Of a stretch of 29,068 nt of DNA, positions 1 to 8,830 are shown in pieces. The notes under the pieces are model-generated. The model had not been told where the DNA came from. It made no database searches and saw only the letters and a list, made by a program, of their open reading frames with translations. This stretch comes from Thermoprotei archaeon (GTDB taxonomy: Archaea > Thermoproteota > Thermoprotei_A > Sulfolobales > Ignisphaeraceae), in assembly GCA_003661775.1 (NCBI GenBank), contig QMWT01000004.1, positions 1-29,068 on the forward strand, in the 5' to 3' direction. Each line of letters starts with the position of its first letter. Position 1 is the first letter of the stretch. The position numbers and the translations under genes are program-made.

Positions 1-759
1 AGAGATGTTGTTGTGGAGGTTATCGAGGAGTTGAAGCCCAGACTCGTGCTCTTCGGCGCAACTCCCTGGGGGCGCACGGTCGCGCCTCGAGTAGCTGCGA
101 AGATAAGAACTGGTCTTACGGCTGATTGCCTCGATATATACGTCGATGAGAACGGCGACATTGTGCAGGTTAGGCCCGCGTTCACAGGCAACCTGATAGC
201 GCACATCAAGACCCTGACCGAGCCCGTCATGGCTACGGTGAGGTACAGAGTGTTCAAGCCTCTGGACCCGGACTACTCGAGGCAAGGCAAGGTCATCGTG
301 AGAAGGATCGGGTCTGAGGTGCTGGACAAGTACAGAGGGTTCGAGCTATTGGGTCTTGTTCGTAGGAAGGAGGTCAACCTAGCTGATGCAGAGGTTGTGG
401 TATCGGGAGGCCGCGGATTCAAGAGTAAGGAGGATCTGAAGATGCTTGAAGAGCTCGCCAAGCTTCTCAACGGTGTGGTGGGGGCCAGCAGACCTCTCGT
501 TGATTCTGGATGGATATCTAAGGAGCATCAGGTAGGTTTCAGCGGTAATATCGTGAAGCCGCGGGTGTACATAGCCTTCGGAATATCAGGGGCACCGCAG
601 CACCTAGCGGGTATGAAGGATTCGCAGCTGGTGATCACGGTGAACATAGACCCGTCGGCTCCTATAGCGAAGTACTGCGATCTCTTCGTGGTCGGGGATC
701 TCTACGAGATCCTGCCTAGACTTATAGAGGAGCTGAAGAAGATCAAAGGGAGGAGGTGA
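1..759 (+). CDS. etfA: Electron transfer flavoprotein alpha subunit (5'-truncated by window edge)
   Basis: This is the FAD-binding alpha subunit of an electron transfer flavoprotein, which works as a heterodimer with EtfB and passes electrons from flavin dehydrogenases to another acceptor. The reading frame is open back to base 1, so the true start lies outside the window and the GTG at 13 is probably internal. The C-terminal FAD domain is clear: VVSGGRGFKS near residue 130 of the visible part, then GASRPLVDSGW, the HQVGFSG loop, the YIAFGISGAPQHLAGM segment and the NIDPSAPIAKYCDLFVVGD motif. The stop (757-759) lies 7 bases before the next gene, a GlcD-type dehydrogenase, and the AGGAGGTGA at the end of etfA doubles as that gene's ribosome-binding site. 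This implies one transcript and probably direct electron transfer between the two products. Family assignment is very secure; the physiological partner is inferred. Confidence 0.95.
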   Translation, partial: RDVVVEVIEELKPRLVLFGATPWGRTVAPRVAAKIRTGLTADCLDIYVDENGDIVQVRPAFTGNLIAHIKTLTEPVMATVRYRVFKPLDPDYSRQGKVIVRRIGSEVLDKYRGFELLGLVRRKEVNLADAEVVVSGGRGFKSKEDLKMLEELAKLLNGVVGASRPLVDSGWISKEHQVGFSGNIVKPRVYIAFGISGAPQHLAGMKDSQLVITVNIDPSAPIAKYCDLFVVGDLYEILPRLIEELKKIKGRR

Positions 760-766
760 GAAGTTC

Positions 767-2143
767 TTGGATAAGAGGGTTATCGAGAAGCTGGTATCCA
801 TCGTGGGAAAGGAGTGGGTTGTCACAGACCCTAGAGCTATCGAACGATACCTCTACGACGAAGCGCCCGAGCCCATAAGGCCGCAGCCCATGCGCGACGT
901 AGTTGTCGTGAAGCCAGGTTCTACGGAGGAGGTTGCCGGGGTACTCAAGCTGGCCAACGAGGAGAAGATCCCTGTGTTCCCCCGCGGTGGGGGTACGGGG
1001 CTTGTAGGAGGCGCTGTACCTACGGCTCCCGGTATAGTGCTTTCGCTCGAGAGAATGGACAGGGTCGTTATACATAGAGAGGATATGGTTGCGGAAGCCG
1101 AGGCAGGTGTTACCCTAGCAAAGCTCACGGAGGAAGCGGAGAAGGCGGGGCTCTTCTTCCCACCGCACCCCGGTGACGAAGGTGCTTTCGTAGGGGGGCT
1201 CATAGCCACGAATGCTGGTGGTGCTAGGGCGGTAAGAACAGGTGTTATGAGGAACTATGTGCTGGGCCTCGAGGTGGTGTTGCCGACGGGCGTTGTTGCT
1301 AGGATCGGTGGCAAAACGATAAAGAACAATCTGCTCACCAACGTCATGCACCTCTTCGTCGGATGCGAGGGTTTGCTGGGCGTAATAACCAAAGCGTTTC
1401 TAAGGCTATATCCAAAACCCCGAGCTAGCGCCACAATGGTCGTGCCCTTTGACGATAGGCTAAGCGCGATAAGGGCGGCTTACGACATCATGATGAGCGG
1501 CACCATACCGATGTTGCTGGAGTATGTTGAGCTCAGTGCTATCGAGAGGTCGGAGAAGCACCTAGGTCTTCAATGGCCTACACACGAAGGCTTTGCTCAT
1601 CTAATGATATCCTTTGCTGAGCATTCTGAGGATGCTATGTACCTAGCTCTAGAAACTGTGAACAGTATTGCTGAGAAGTATACTAAGCATGAACCTGTGC
1701 TCGCGACGAGGAGAGATGAACAGAGCGAGATCTTGAGGATACGGAGCGAGATCTACACAGCGCTCAAGAAGGATATGGTGGACATCCTCGATGTAACTCT
1801 CCCGCTGTCAAAGATATACGAGTTCATGGAGCGTGTGGATGCTCTCGAGGAAGAGTACAAGACGTGGATTCCTGCCTACGGACATGTTGGGGACGGTAAT
1901 CTGCATCTCCACATAATGAAGAACGAGGGGTGGAGCGCAGAGAGGTACAATGAGCTTCGCGAAAAGGTATACAGTATTGCCGTGGAGCTAGGAGGCTCGA
2001 TAACGGGCGAGCATGGCATAGGTGCAGCTAGGTCGAAGTACCTAGAGAAGTACGCCGATCGTGGACACCTAGAACTGCTCAAACTTCTCAAGAAATCTCT
2101 AGACCCCAACAACATCCTCAACCCGGGCAGAGTACCTGTGTGA
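767..2143 (+). CDS. glcD: FAD-linked 2-hydroxyacid dehydrogenase, GlcD/D-lactate dehydrogenase family
   Basis: This is a flavoprotein that oxidises a 2-hydroxyacid (glycolate, D-lactate or similar) to the 2-oxoacid. The PCMH-type FAD-binding domain covers about residues 35-220, with PRGGGTGLVGGAVP near residue 74 and the PGDEGAFVGGLIATNAGGAR segment near 135. The C-terminal FAD-oxidase domain carries GHVGDGNLHLHI, TGEHGIGAARSKYL and the closing DPNNILNPGR motif. The length of 458 aa fits GlcD. The start is TTG at 767, chosen because GGAGGAGGTGA precedes it closely. Coupling with etfA directly upstream resembles lactate dehydrogenase/Etf systems in which electrons go through Etf and not straight to a quinone or oxygen. 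The substrate cannot be told from sequence; glycolate, D-lactate and 2-hydroxyglutarate are all possible. Confidence 0.93.
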   Translation: MDKRVIEKLVSIVGKEWVVTDPRAIERYLYDEAPEPIRPQPMRDVVVVKPGSTEEVAGVLKLANEEKIPVFPRGGGTGLVGGAVPTAPGIVLSLERMDRVVIHREDMVAEAEAGVTLAKLTEEAEKAGLFFPPHPGDEGAFVGGLIATNAGGARAVRTGVMRNYVLGLEVVLPTGVVARIGGKTIKNNLLTNVMHLFVGCEGLLGVITKAFLRLYPKPRASATMVVPFDDRLSAIRAAYDIMMSGTIPMLLEYVELSAIERSEKHLGLQWPTHEGFAHLMISFAEHSEDAMYLALETVNSIAEKYTKHEPVLATRRDEQSEILRIRSEIYTALKKDMVDILDVTLPLSKIYEFMERVDALEEEYKTWIPAYGHVGDGNLHLHIMKNEGWSAERYNELREKVYSIAVELGGSITGEHGIGAARSKYLEKYADRGHLELLKLLKKSLDPNNILNPGRVPV

Positions 2144-2153
2144 GGAACTGGGT

Positions 2154-2753
2154 ATGGACGAGGACGTTCACAGGATCACCAAGAAGGGGTTAGCGGGTGA
2201 CACCGGCTACCTACGCGCGGTACTGAGCTTCCTCTGGAACAGTGGTGTCCCCGTGGCTAAGTACACGGCCTACGCCCTCGTATACCAGTATTCCATGAAT
2301 ATACTCCTAGACACAGCGCAGGACTGCTCTAGGTGCGGTGGCAGATGCTGTAGAGAAGGTCACCCGGTACCCCTCTACCCGTTTGACGTAGATGAGCTTA
2401 GGAGAAATCTAGGCGATGATGTTGAGAAGAAGCTCATCAAAGTGGGAAACGGCTACGCTCTGCCGCGGCCATGCCCCTTCCAATCAGGTTGGAGATGCTC
2501 TATACACAGCTTCAAACCTTACGCATGTCTGTGCTACCCCTTCGCTACGGAAGACGAGCAGATCGATAATATGAAGCGCTATAATGGAGAAGGGCTACCC
2601 GTCCTCAGCATCCCCAGCGATTGCCCTGCCGCTAAACGAGTTTACGAAACTGTGACTAGCATAGCTAGAGAGCTTAAGAAGAAGCTCCTGCGGGATCCCG
2701 CACCTACAGAGCTTCTAGATGAGCTGATCCGGAGGTTCAGTAGCCACAAGTAG
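2154..2753 (+). CDS. YkgJ-family (UPF0153) cysteine-cluster protein
   Basis: This is a 199-aa cytosolic protein of the YkgJ/UPF0153 type, thought to bind zinc or an iron-sulfur cluster. The diagnostic cysteine pattern is visible: CSRCGGRCC near residue 59, then PLYPFDVDEL, then CPF, RCSIHSFKPYACLCYPF near residues 108-130, and a last Cys in SDCPAA. The ATG at 2154 follows the glcD stop by 10 bases, so it is very likely the third gene of the etf-glcD operon. That context suggests a role in electron transfer or cofactor handling for the dehydrogenase, but this is inference: the family has no agreed function. The C-terminus is a charged helix without cysteines. Confidence 0.85.
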   Translation: MDEDVHRITKKGLAGDTGYLRAVLSFLWNSGVPVAKYTAYALVYQYSMNILLDTAQDCSRCGGRCCREGHPVPLYPFDVDELRRNLGDDVEKKLIKVGNGYALPRPCPFQSGWRCSIHSFKPYACLCYPFATEDEQIDNMKRYNGEGLPVLSIPSDCPAAKRVYETVTSIARELKKKLLRDPAPTELLDELIRRFSSHK

Positions 2754-2793
2754 GGATTGTGGGAGATAAGAGCTCGCATCCCCTAGCTGTGTA

Positions 2794-2848
2794 GGGATGA
2801 AGAGTCGTCGGCGCAGCTGAGAGCTGATGAGACATCGCCGCTTGCAGA
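2794..2848 (+). ncRNA. Candidate C/D-box-like small RNA (D box degenerate)
   Basis: In the gap between the ykgJ-like gene and the end of carB, a C-box-like GGGATGA (2794-2800, one mismatch to RTGATGA) is followed after 16 bases by CTGA (2817-2820), then after 3 bases by CTGATGA (2824-2830). This matches the C...D'-C' order of archaeal methylation-guide RNAs. The terminal D box is poor: the best candidate is CAGA at 2845-2848. No rRNA target was identified. It could instead be only a CTGA/TGATGA k-loop or chance. Confidence 0.25.
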
Positions 2849-2905
2849 CCGCCCAACTCGTTGAAGAGTTTTCTAAAATTCCAAACTCTCTGTCCCGCTA
2901 CCCGG

Positions 2906-2912
2906 TTTTTTT
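2906..2912 (+). terminator. T-tract, possible archaeal terminator
   Basis: A run of seven T follows a short GC-rich CCCGG, about 150 bases after the ykgJ-like stop and about 60 bases after the candidate small RNA. Archaeal intrinsic termination uses T runs without needing a hairpin. It would separate the upstream plus-strand operon from the convergent carB. Confidence 0.35.
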
Positions 2913-3014
2913 CCATCAATATCATTATCACGTTGAGGGTGCCACTTTTATTAAGGTCTTCCTAGAGTATTGATGTATTTGTGTGTCTAGGTATCGCATC
3001 TGAATAACCTCTTT

Positions 3015-6000
3015 TCAGTAGACTTCGATTATGCTCTCCAACGCTGACCAGTACTCCTTCAGGTCTCTGATCTCCGGCTCTCCTTTACGTTCTAGATACA
3101 TAATGGCTTTTGCAAACTCGCATGCTAGTCTATGGTCTAGGATCAGCAGTATCGTCGTGTCGGCTGCCATCCTCCTTACAGCGTAATCTTTCTCGGGTTT
3201 GTAGCCCGTGGTCATAACAAGACCTATAGACCTGCCCATGATCTCTTTCTCGATCTGCGCCCCGTTAACAATTTTGGCGTTTCTGACCTCCATAGACTCT
3301 ATCGTTACGACTTCGTAACCTAGGCTGGACATTATCTTCGCTGCTTCGCTTAGCACAGCTGCATATTCTGGGTGGGGTGTGTATATCAGGATCTTCTCAT
3401 TTCTGCTCGGAAGCTTGTTTCCGTGTACGCTCAGCCAGCTCAACACGAGAGCTTCTTCGTATACCCTTGAAACAGCCGCTACCTCGCCTACGCTCCTCAT
3501 CTCAGGTCCTAGGAACGGGTATGCTCCTCTGAGTCTTGGCCAGGAGAACTGAGGTGATTTAACGCCATACCATTTAGGCATCAGAAGGTTGAGCCTATCG
3601 CTCTCTACAACGCTTCTAAGTCTACCCTCTAGAGCTACCTCCGCTGCTGCCTTCATCAGGTTGTACCCCGTTACTTTACTTGTGAAAGGCATAGACCTGC
3701 TGGTTCTGAGATTGAGCTCTATCACATACACATCCCCGTTCTTGCACAGCATCTGGATATTGAGTGGGCCTTTTATGTCCAGGGCTGAGCTTATTGTTTG
3801 AACTATCTTTGACGCCTCAACGATAGTCTCCCTTGGTAAGTACCTAGGTGGCAACACCATCGTCGCGTCTCCGCTGTGAACACCTGCAGGTTCTATATGC
3901 TCATTAAATGCTCCTACAACCGTATCCCTATCTCCTACTCCGTCGAACTCGAACTCTATGGCATTGTCTATGAATTTTGAGACTACCACCGGGTACTTCG
4001 GAGATATCTTAGCTGCTGTCGTTAGGATCCGCAGAAGTTCATCCTCGTTCCTGGCTATTGCCATAGCTGTTCCGCTCAGTACGTAGCTGGGCCTGACAAG
4101 AACGGGGAACCCCACTTCTTCAACGAACCTCAGAACCTCCTTGATGTTCGTAGCGGCTACCCACTTCGGCTGCTTAATACCTAGCTTATCTAGCAACTCG
4201 CTGAACAAGGCCCTGTTCTCGGCTGTGTGCACACTCTTGCCGGAGGTCCCGAGTAGGACAACGCCCTTTCTCTCTAGCTCCCAAGCGATGTTGTTCGCTA
4301 TCTGACCTCCGAGAAAAGCTACGACACCTTCGGGCTTCTCCAGCTCGTATATATCTAGGACTCTTTCGACAGATATCTCCTCGAAGTAGAGCTTCTCGTT
4401 CAGATCCCAATCTGTCGAGACAGTTTCAGGATTGAAGTTAACAACTATGACTTCGTACCCTTTGGCCCTAGCCTCGTCAGAGAAGGCTACGACACTCCAA
4501 TCAAATTCTACGCTAACCCCTATCCTAAAACCTCCCGCACCAAGAACTACGATCTTAGGCTTGACGCTGCTGAAGTCTATGTCGTGTTCCCATCCGTTGT
4601 ACGTTAAGTAGAGGTAGTTCGTTTTAGCGGGCCACTCAGCAGCCAGGGTGTCTATCTGCTTAACAACGGGTTTCACTCCATGCCTAACTCTGTAGCTCCT
4701 TAAATCATCTGGCGATACCTTCAAAGCTTTGGCTATCTGCTCATCGCTGAATCCCTTCCTTTTCGCTTCAGCAATAATGTTCGGGAGCTCCGGGTCGTCG
4801 AAGTTCTTCTCCTTAAGTTCTTCATACATGCCTACAAGCTCCTTGATCTGCTTAAGGTAGTACCTATCGATGCCTGACAACTCGAAGATCGTGTCGACAT
4901 CGACCCCGTACTTAAATGCTTTGGCCGCCCACAGAGGCCAGTACGGCTCTCTATTCTTGATCTTCTGGAAGACGTGGTTGAGAGAAATGGTATCGTCTTC
5001 GTACAGCGAGCCGCCGACAACCCCTGGCTCGCCTATATCCAGCATCCTAATAGCTTTCTGCAGTGCTTCTTGGAAAGTTCTTCCTATGGCCATAACCTCC
5101 CCGACACTCTTCATCTCTGTCCCTATGGACCTCTCGCTGCTTTCGAATTTGCTCAGGTCCCATCTAGGAATCTTTATCACGACGTAGTCCAGACTAGGCT
5201 CGAAGCACGCCGATGTTACGCCTGTTACCTTGTTCATAACCTCGTACAGCCTGTACCCGAGAGCAAGCTTAGCCGCGATGTACGCCAGCGGATACCCCGT
5301 AGCTTTGCTTGCCAACGCGCTACTCCTCGACATCCTGGGGTTCGTCTCTATAACGTACATCTCGTCGCTGTTCCTGGGGTTCACCGCTATCTGTACGTTG
5401 CCTTCACCTACAAGCATTATAGCTCTCTCAGTCTCTATAGAGAGCCTCCTAGCCAGCTGGTACTCATAGTCCGTGAGCGTCTGACAAGGAGCGACGACCA
5501 ACGATTCACCTGTGTGTACACCCATAGGGTCGGCGTTCTCCATACACGCTACAGCCGCTACGTTATCGTAGGCATCTCTAACAACCTCGAACTCTACCTC
5601 CTTCCAGTGGTGCAGGTACTTCTCTACAAGCACCTCCTCTATCTCCGACTGGACAAAGGCTGCTAGAATCCTCTTCTTGAGCTGCTGCCTATTCCAAGCA
5701 ACAAAACTTCCAGCTCCGCCCAGATTGAAGCCCACCCTCACCATAACAGGGTAGCCTATCTCGTCGGCTACCTGGAGCGCTTCTTCAACATCCCTGATGG
5801 CTCTGCTTGGCGGGATGGGGAGACCGCACTCCCTAGCTGTTTTCTGAAACAGTTCTCGGGAAAGAGCCCTCTTTATACCCTCTATAGGTGTACCGAGAAC
5901 CCTAACACCATATCTCTCCAATACACCTAGGTCGTGAAGTCTAACACCTATGCTTAAAGCGGTTTGCCCTCCGAAGCCCACCATTATGCCGTCAGGTCTC

Positions 6001-6233
6001 TCCTTCTCTATAACCTTGGCAACGAACTCAACCTTCAGAGGCACTAAGTACACCTTATCGGCGAAGCGGTAGCTTGTCTGGATCGTCGCTATGTTTGGGT
6101 TAACCAGCACGGTCTCTATATCTTCTTCTTTCAGCGCCTTCAGCGCTTGATTACCGCTGTAATCGAACTCGGCCGCTTCAGCGATCTTTATAGCTCCAGA
6201 CCCTATCACCAGGACTTTCCTAACAGTCTCCAT
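3015..6233 (-). CDS. carB: Carbamoyl phosphate synthase, large (synthetase) subunit
   Basis: This enzyme makes carbamoyl phosphate from bicarbonate, two ATP and ammonia delivered by CarA, feeding arginine and pyrimidine synthesis. At 1072 aa it has the full length of the family. The order is: N-terminal half beginning KVLVIGSGAIKIAEAAEFDY near residue 6, first ATP-grasp domain (about 120-400), oligomerisation domain (about 400-550), second half beginning near residue 560 (IVVLGAGGFRIGVSVEFDW), second ATP-grasp domain (about 670-860), and a C-terminal MGS-like domain from about 945 (KILIYTPHPEYAAVLSEAAK). Both halves keep the NPRMSRSSALASK / NLRTSRSMPFTSK type loops. The ATG at 6233 overlaps the 3' end of carA by 14 bases, which indicates translational coupling. 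It is the last gene of the argG-argH-carA-carB unit. Whether the MGS domain binds an allosteric effector cannot be judged here. Confidence 0.98.
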   Translation of the reverse strand: METVRKVLVIGSGAIKIAEAAEFDYSGNQALKALKEEDIETVLVNPNIATIQTSYRFADKVYLVPLKVEFVAKVIEKERPDGIMVGFGGQTALSIGVRLHDLGVLERYGVRVLGTPIEGIKRALSRELFQKTARECGLPIPPSRAIRDVEEALQVADEIGYPVMVRVGFNLGGAGSFVAWNRQQLKKRILAAFVQSEIEEVLVEKYLHHWKEVEFEVVRDAYDNVAAVACMENADPMGVHTGESLVVAPCQTLTDYEYQLARRLSIETERAIMLVGEGNVQIAVNPRNSDEMYVIETNPRMSRSSALASKATGYPLAYIAAKLALGYRLYEVMNKVTGVTSACFEPSLDYVVIKIPRWDLSKFESSERSIGTEMKSVGEVMAIGRTFQEALQKAIRMLDIGEPGVVGGSLYEDDTISLNHVFQKIKNREPYWPLWAAKAFKYGVDVDTIFELSGIDRYYLKQIKELVGMYEELKEKNFDDPELPNIIAEAKRKGFSDEQIAKALKVSPDDLRSYRVRHGVKPVVKQIDTLAAEWPAKTNYLYLTYNGWEHDIDFSSVKPKIVVLGAGGFRIGVSVEFDWSVVAFSDEARAKGYEVIVVNFNPETVSTDWDLNEKLYFEEISVERVLDIYELEKPEGVVAFLGGQIANNIAWELERKGVVLLGTSGKSVHTAENRALFSELLDKLGIKQPKWVAATNIKEVLRFVEEVGFPVLVRPSYVLSGTAMAIARNEDELLRILTTAAKISPKYPVVVSKFIDNAIEFEFDGVGDRDTVVGAFNEHIEPAGVHSGDATMVLPPRYLPRETIVEASKIVQTISSALDIKGPLNIQMLCKNGDVYVIELNLRTSRSMPFTSKVTGYNLMKAAAEVALEGRLRSVVESDRLNLLMPKWYGVKSPQFSWPRLRGAYPFLGPEMRSVGEVAAVSRVYEEALVLSWLSVHGNKLPSRNEKILIYTPHPEYAAVLSEAAKIMSSLGYEVVTIESMEVRNAKIVNGAQIEKEIMGRSIGLVMTTGYKPEKDYAVRRMAADTTILLILDHRLACEFAKAIMYLERKGEPEIRDLKEYWSALESIIEVY

Positions 6234-7392
6234 GGTTCAACACCATTTTCTTGAAGGTTTCAAAAACCCATGCCGTGTCGTAGGAACCGGGGCCGCCTTC
6301 CGGATGAAATTGAACTGCTACGACAGGGAGTTTTGAATGCATAAAACCTTCAACGGATTTATCATCTATGTTCCTAAACCACAGGGTTAGGTTCAGTTCA
6401 GCAAGACTGTCCTCACTAACGGCAAATCCATGATTCTGCGTGGTTATGTAGCTTCTCTTCGTTAAAACATCCACAACTCCTTTGTTTGGACCCCTGTGTC
6501 CATACTTAAGCTTGTAGACGCTGGCTCCGAGCGAGAGGGCTATGAGCTGTGCTCCTAGGCATATACCGAGCACGGGCTTGCCTGAGTACACAATGTTTCT
6601 AACAGTTTCTATCGCTTCTCTTAGTACAGCTGGGTTCCCAGGACCGTTGCTAATAACTATGCCGTCTGCCGCATCGAGGATTTCGCCGGGTTTTGACCAG
6701 CAGGGAAATCTTATCACTTTGAACCCTAGTCTCAGTAGCCATCTCAATATACCATACTTAACGCCGCAGTCTAGAACAGCTACGGTTGCGATAGGCTCGG
6801 ATTCAGGTTCGTGGGAAACTATTTTCTTCGGCGATACTGCGTATGCAAAGTTTATCTCCTCATACCTCTCAGCGGACTTAAGTTCTTTCTTCAGCTCCTC
6901 CCACTTGACGTCATCGTTCTCCGGGAAAACCGATAGTACACCCATCATCACCCCTTTCTCCCTGAGCTTCTTGACGAGGGCCCTCGTGTCTACCCTATAC
7001 ATCCCCGGGACCTTCGACTCCTCAAACCACCTAGATAACGATGAGATGCTTAGGTAGTGACTTGGCTGGGGGAGCTCTGATACTACGAATCCCTCAACGT
7101 GGATTCTATCCGATTCATAGTTCTTGGGTATCCCGGCTATGCTGTGATCCTTGGATGGAACGCCGTAGCATCCCACCATTGGATGCGTCCATAAGAGTAT
7201 CTGCCCTGCGTAGCTGGGGTCTGTAAGAGCTTCGGTGTATCCAACCATGTTTGTCGAGAAAACTACCTCTCCTACCCTAGTATCTGGGAAACCGAAACCA
7301 CACCCCTCTATGGCTGTGCCGTCCTCGAGCAACAGCCTTGCTCTGAGCCTCGTCTCTTTACACATCAGTTTTGCCAATGAACGGGGTTGCAA
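6220..7392 (-). CDS. carA: Carbamoyl phosphate synthase, small (glutaminase) subunit
   Basis: This is the glutamine amidotransferase subunit that releases ammonia for CarB. The N-terminal CarA domain contains FGFPDTRVGEVVFSTNMVGY and LTDPSYAGQI. The class I glutaminase domain has KPVLGICLGAQLIALSLG, with the nucleophilic Cys near residue 276, then HRGPNKGV, TTQNHGF and AVQFHPEGGPG with the catalytic His and Glu. The start is uncertain. A TTG at 7392 gives 390 aa and has GGTAAGGG just upstream. An ATG at 7365 gives 381 aa and an N-terminus closer to the usual length, but lacks an obvious ribosome-binding site. The gene begins 10 bases after the argH stop, and its own end overlaps carB. Function is secure. 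Confidence 0.97.
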   Translation of the reverse strand: MQPRSLAKLMCKETRLRARLLLEDGTAIEGCGFGFPDTRVGEVVFSTNMVGYTEALTDPSYAGQILLWTHPMVGCYGVPSKDHSIAGIPKNYESDRIHVEGFVVSELPQPSHYLSISSLSRWFEESKVPGMYRVDTRALVKKLREKGVMMGVLSVFPENDDVKWEELKKELKSAERYEEINFAYAVSPKKIVSHEPESEPIATVAVLDCGVKYGILRWLLRLGFKVIRFPCWSKPGEILDAADGIVISNGPGNPAVLREAIETVRNIVYSGKPVLGICLGAQLIALSLGASVYKLKYGHRGPNKGVVDVLTKRSYITTQNHGFAVSEDSLAELNLTLWFRNIDDKSVEGFMHSKLPVVAVQFHPEGGPGSYDTAWVFETFKKMVLNHGDC

Positions 7393-7402
7393 GAACCCTT
7401 AC

Positions 7403-8830
7403 CTACAGCTGCTTGATGTCCTTTATAAGCATTTCGTTACAGCTACTCAGAACCTTGAACAGCTGCTCAACCCTACCTTCATCACTGCTCAACCTACTCA
7501 AGCTTCGGTCTATAACATCGTCAAGAATTTTCTCAAAAGGCCTCAATTTATGGATAGAACTGAGGTTCTCTTCGCTGAGTCCATACCTAGCGAGGAAGTT
7601 CTTCAACGGCTCACTATCACCGGAGAAGTAGTGCTGAAGCGCCCTGGCCAGCTCTGCGTAGAGCTCCCGCACTGGCTTCTTTGACGATATGGCTATGTAC
7701 TCTATTAAGTCGCTGCTCCAGCATGGTTTTCCTTCTAGGTACTTCTTTATACCTTCACTACTGAGCTTCAAACCCGCTATGAAATCCTTCACTACATCTA
7801 AGGTCTCGTCTACATCCTTTAGGATCTCGAAGGTCATTGAGTTAAGCTCCTGGAAATCCAGGTTGTAGCCGTAGGGAAGAGACTTGTATATCGCTATGGA
7901 TCCTGCGAAGAGCCCTAATACCCTTGATACCTTAGCCCTAGCTATCTCCAAAGTCACCAAGTTCCTCTTGTGAGGCATTATACTGCTCGTTGATATGTGG
8001 TGCCTGGGTATCTCCAGACCTTGCGGGAAAGCGTTTGCAAACAGCATGAAGTCCTCCACCAACCTCCCTATCTCCGCCATCAGCAGAGAAAGTATGGAGA
8101 GAAGGTACAGTAGGAACAACCTAGATCCTGTTGAGTAGTATGGAGGCAGGGGGTCTACACTTAAGCAGAGTCCTCTGGAAACAATGTCTAGGTCTACGGG
8201 CAGCATAGCGCCGGCCGAAGCTCCAGATCCAAGGGGGTTCTGGTTCAGGAGGCTAAGGGCTATCTCGAACACCTTAAAGATATCTGCTAAAGACTGTTCG
8301 TATGTTAGAAAGTATAGTGATGCTGAGCCGCATTGAGCTAGCTGAGTGTGCGTATAGAACGGGAAAACCGTGTCCTTGTACTCCACAGCCTTCTCGAGCA
8401 GTATTCTTCTCAGCTGGATCAACTTTCTGAGCATTGACAAAACACTTTCCCTTAGGTACAACCTCAGGGCTGCCGCTACATGATCGTTCCTACTCCTACC
8501 CGTAGCTATGTACCCAGCACTCGGCCCGACAACATCATAGAGGTACAGCTCCAGCGCTTCGAAAACATCTTCGAACATTCTCTTCTTCTCCTTCGTCCAC
8601 TGATACAGCTTCTCCCCGTCGCTCTCCACAACTTCCAGGAGCTCTCTTATGATGGGCTCCGCCGCGCTCTTCTCCAAGACGCCTTTTTTCACCAGATTGG
8701 CTACGTGTATGAGCATGACCTTAGCTGCATACTTAGCTATCGGTTTATCGAAATCAAAACTCGAGGTGTACCTATCTATGGATTCTACGACCTCTCCTCC
8801 TACCAATATCTTGTATCTATCCATATTCAT
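7403..8830 (-). CDS. argH: Argininosuccinate lyase
   Basis: This enzyme splits argininosuccinate into arginine and fumarate, the last step of arginine synthesis. At 475 aa it fits the fumarase/aspartase superfamily. Visible motifs are ATGRSRNDHVAAALRLYLRE near residue 110, PFYTHTQLAQCGSASLYF (the THxQ region) near 155, NQNPLGSGASAGAMLP near 195, and the superfamily signature SSIMPHKRNLVTLEIARAK near 280. Compared with bacterial ArgH it is divergent: the usual DIH upstream of the RSRND motif is replaced (EDVFEALELYL), and the Pro after AQ is Cys. The ATG at 8830 overlaps the argG stop in an ATGA, so the two are translationally coupled. A second ATG lies two codons in. Confidence 0.95.
   Translation of the reverse strand: MNMDRYKILVGGEVVESIDRYTSSFDFDKPIAKYAAKVMLIHVANLVKKGVLEKSAAEPIIRELLEVVESDGEKLYQWTKEKKRMFEDVFEALELYLYDVVGPSAGYIATGRSRNDHVAAALRLYLRESVLSMLRKLIQLRRILLEKAVEYKDTVFPFYTHTQLAQCGSASLYFLTYEQSLADIFKVFEIALSLLNQNPLGSGASAGAMLPVDLDIVSRGLCLSVDPLPPYYSTGSRLFLLYLLSILSLLMAEIGRLVEDFMLFANAFPQGLEIPRHHISTSSIMPHKRNLVTLEIARAKVSRVLGLFAGSIAIYKSLPYGYNLDFQELNSMTFEILKDVDETLDVVKDFIAGLKLSSEGIKKYLEGKPCWSSDLIEYIAISSKKPVRELYAELARALQHYFSGDSEPLKNFLARYGLSEENLSSIHKLRPFEKILDDVIDRSLSRLSSDEGRVEQLFKVLSSCNEMLIKDIKQL

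Noticed and set aside
2737..2931. 64-codon minus-strand open frame after the ykgJ-like gene
   Set aside because: No ribosome-binding site, overlaps the end of a real gene and the candidate RNA; no known motif.
4974..5666. 230-codon open frame on the plus strand inside carB
   Set aside because: Antisense to strongly conserved carB sequence; no start signal and no family resemblance.
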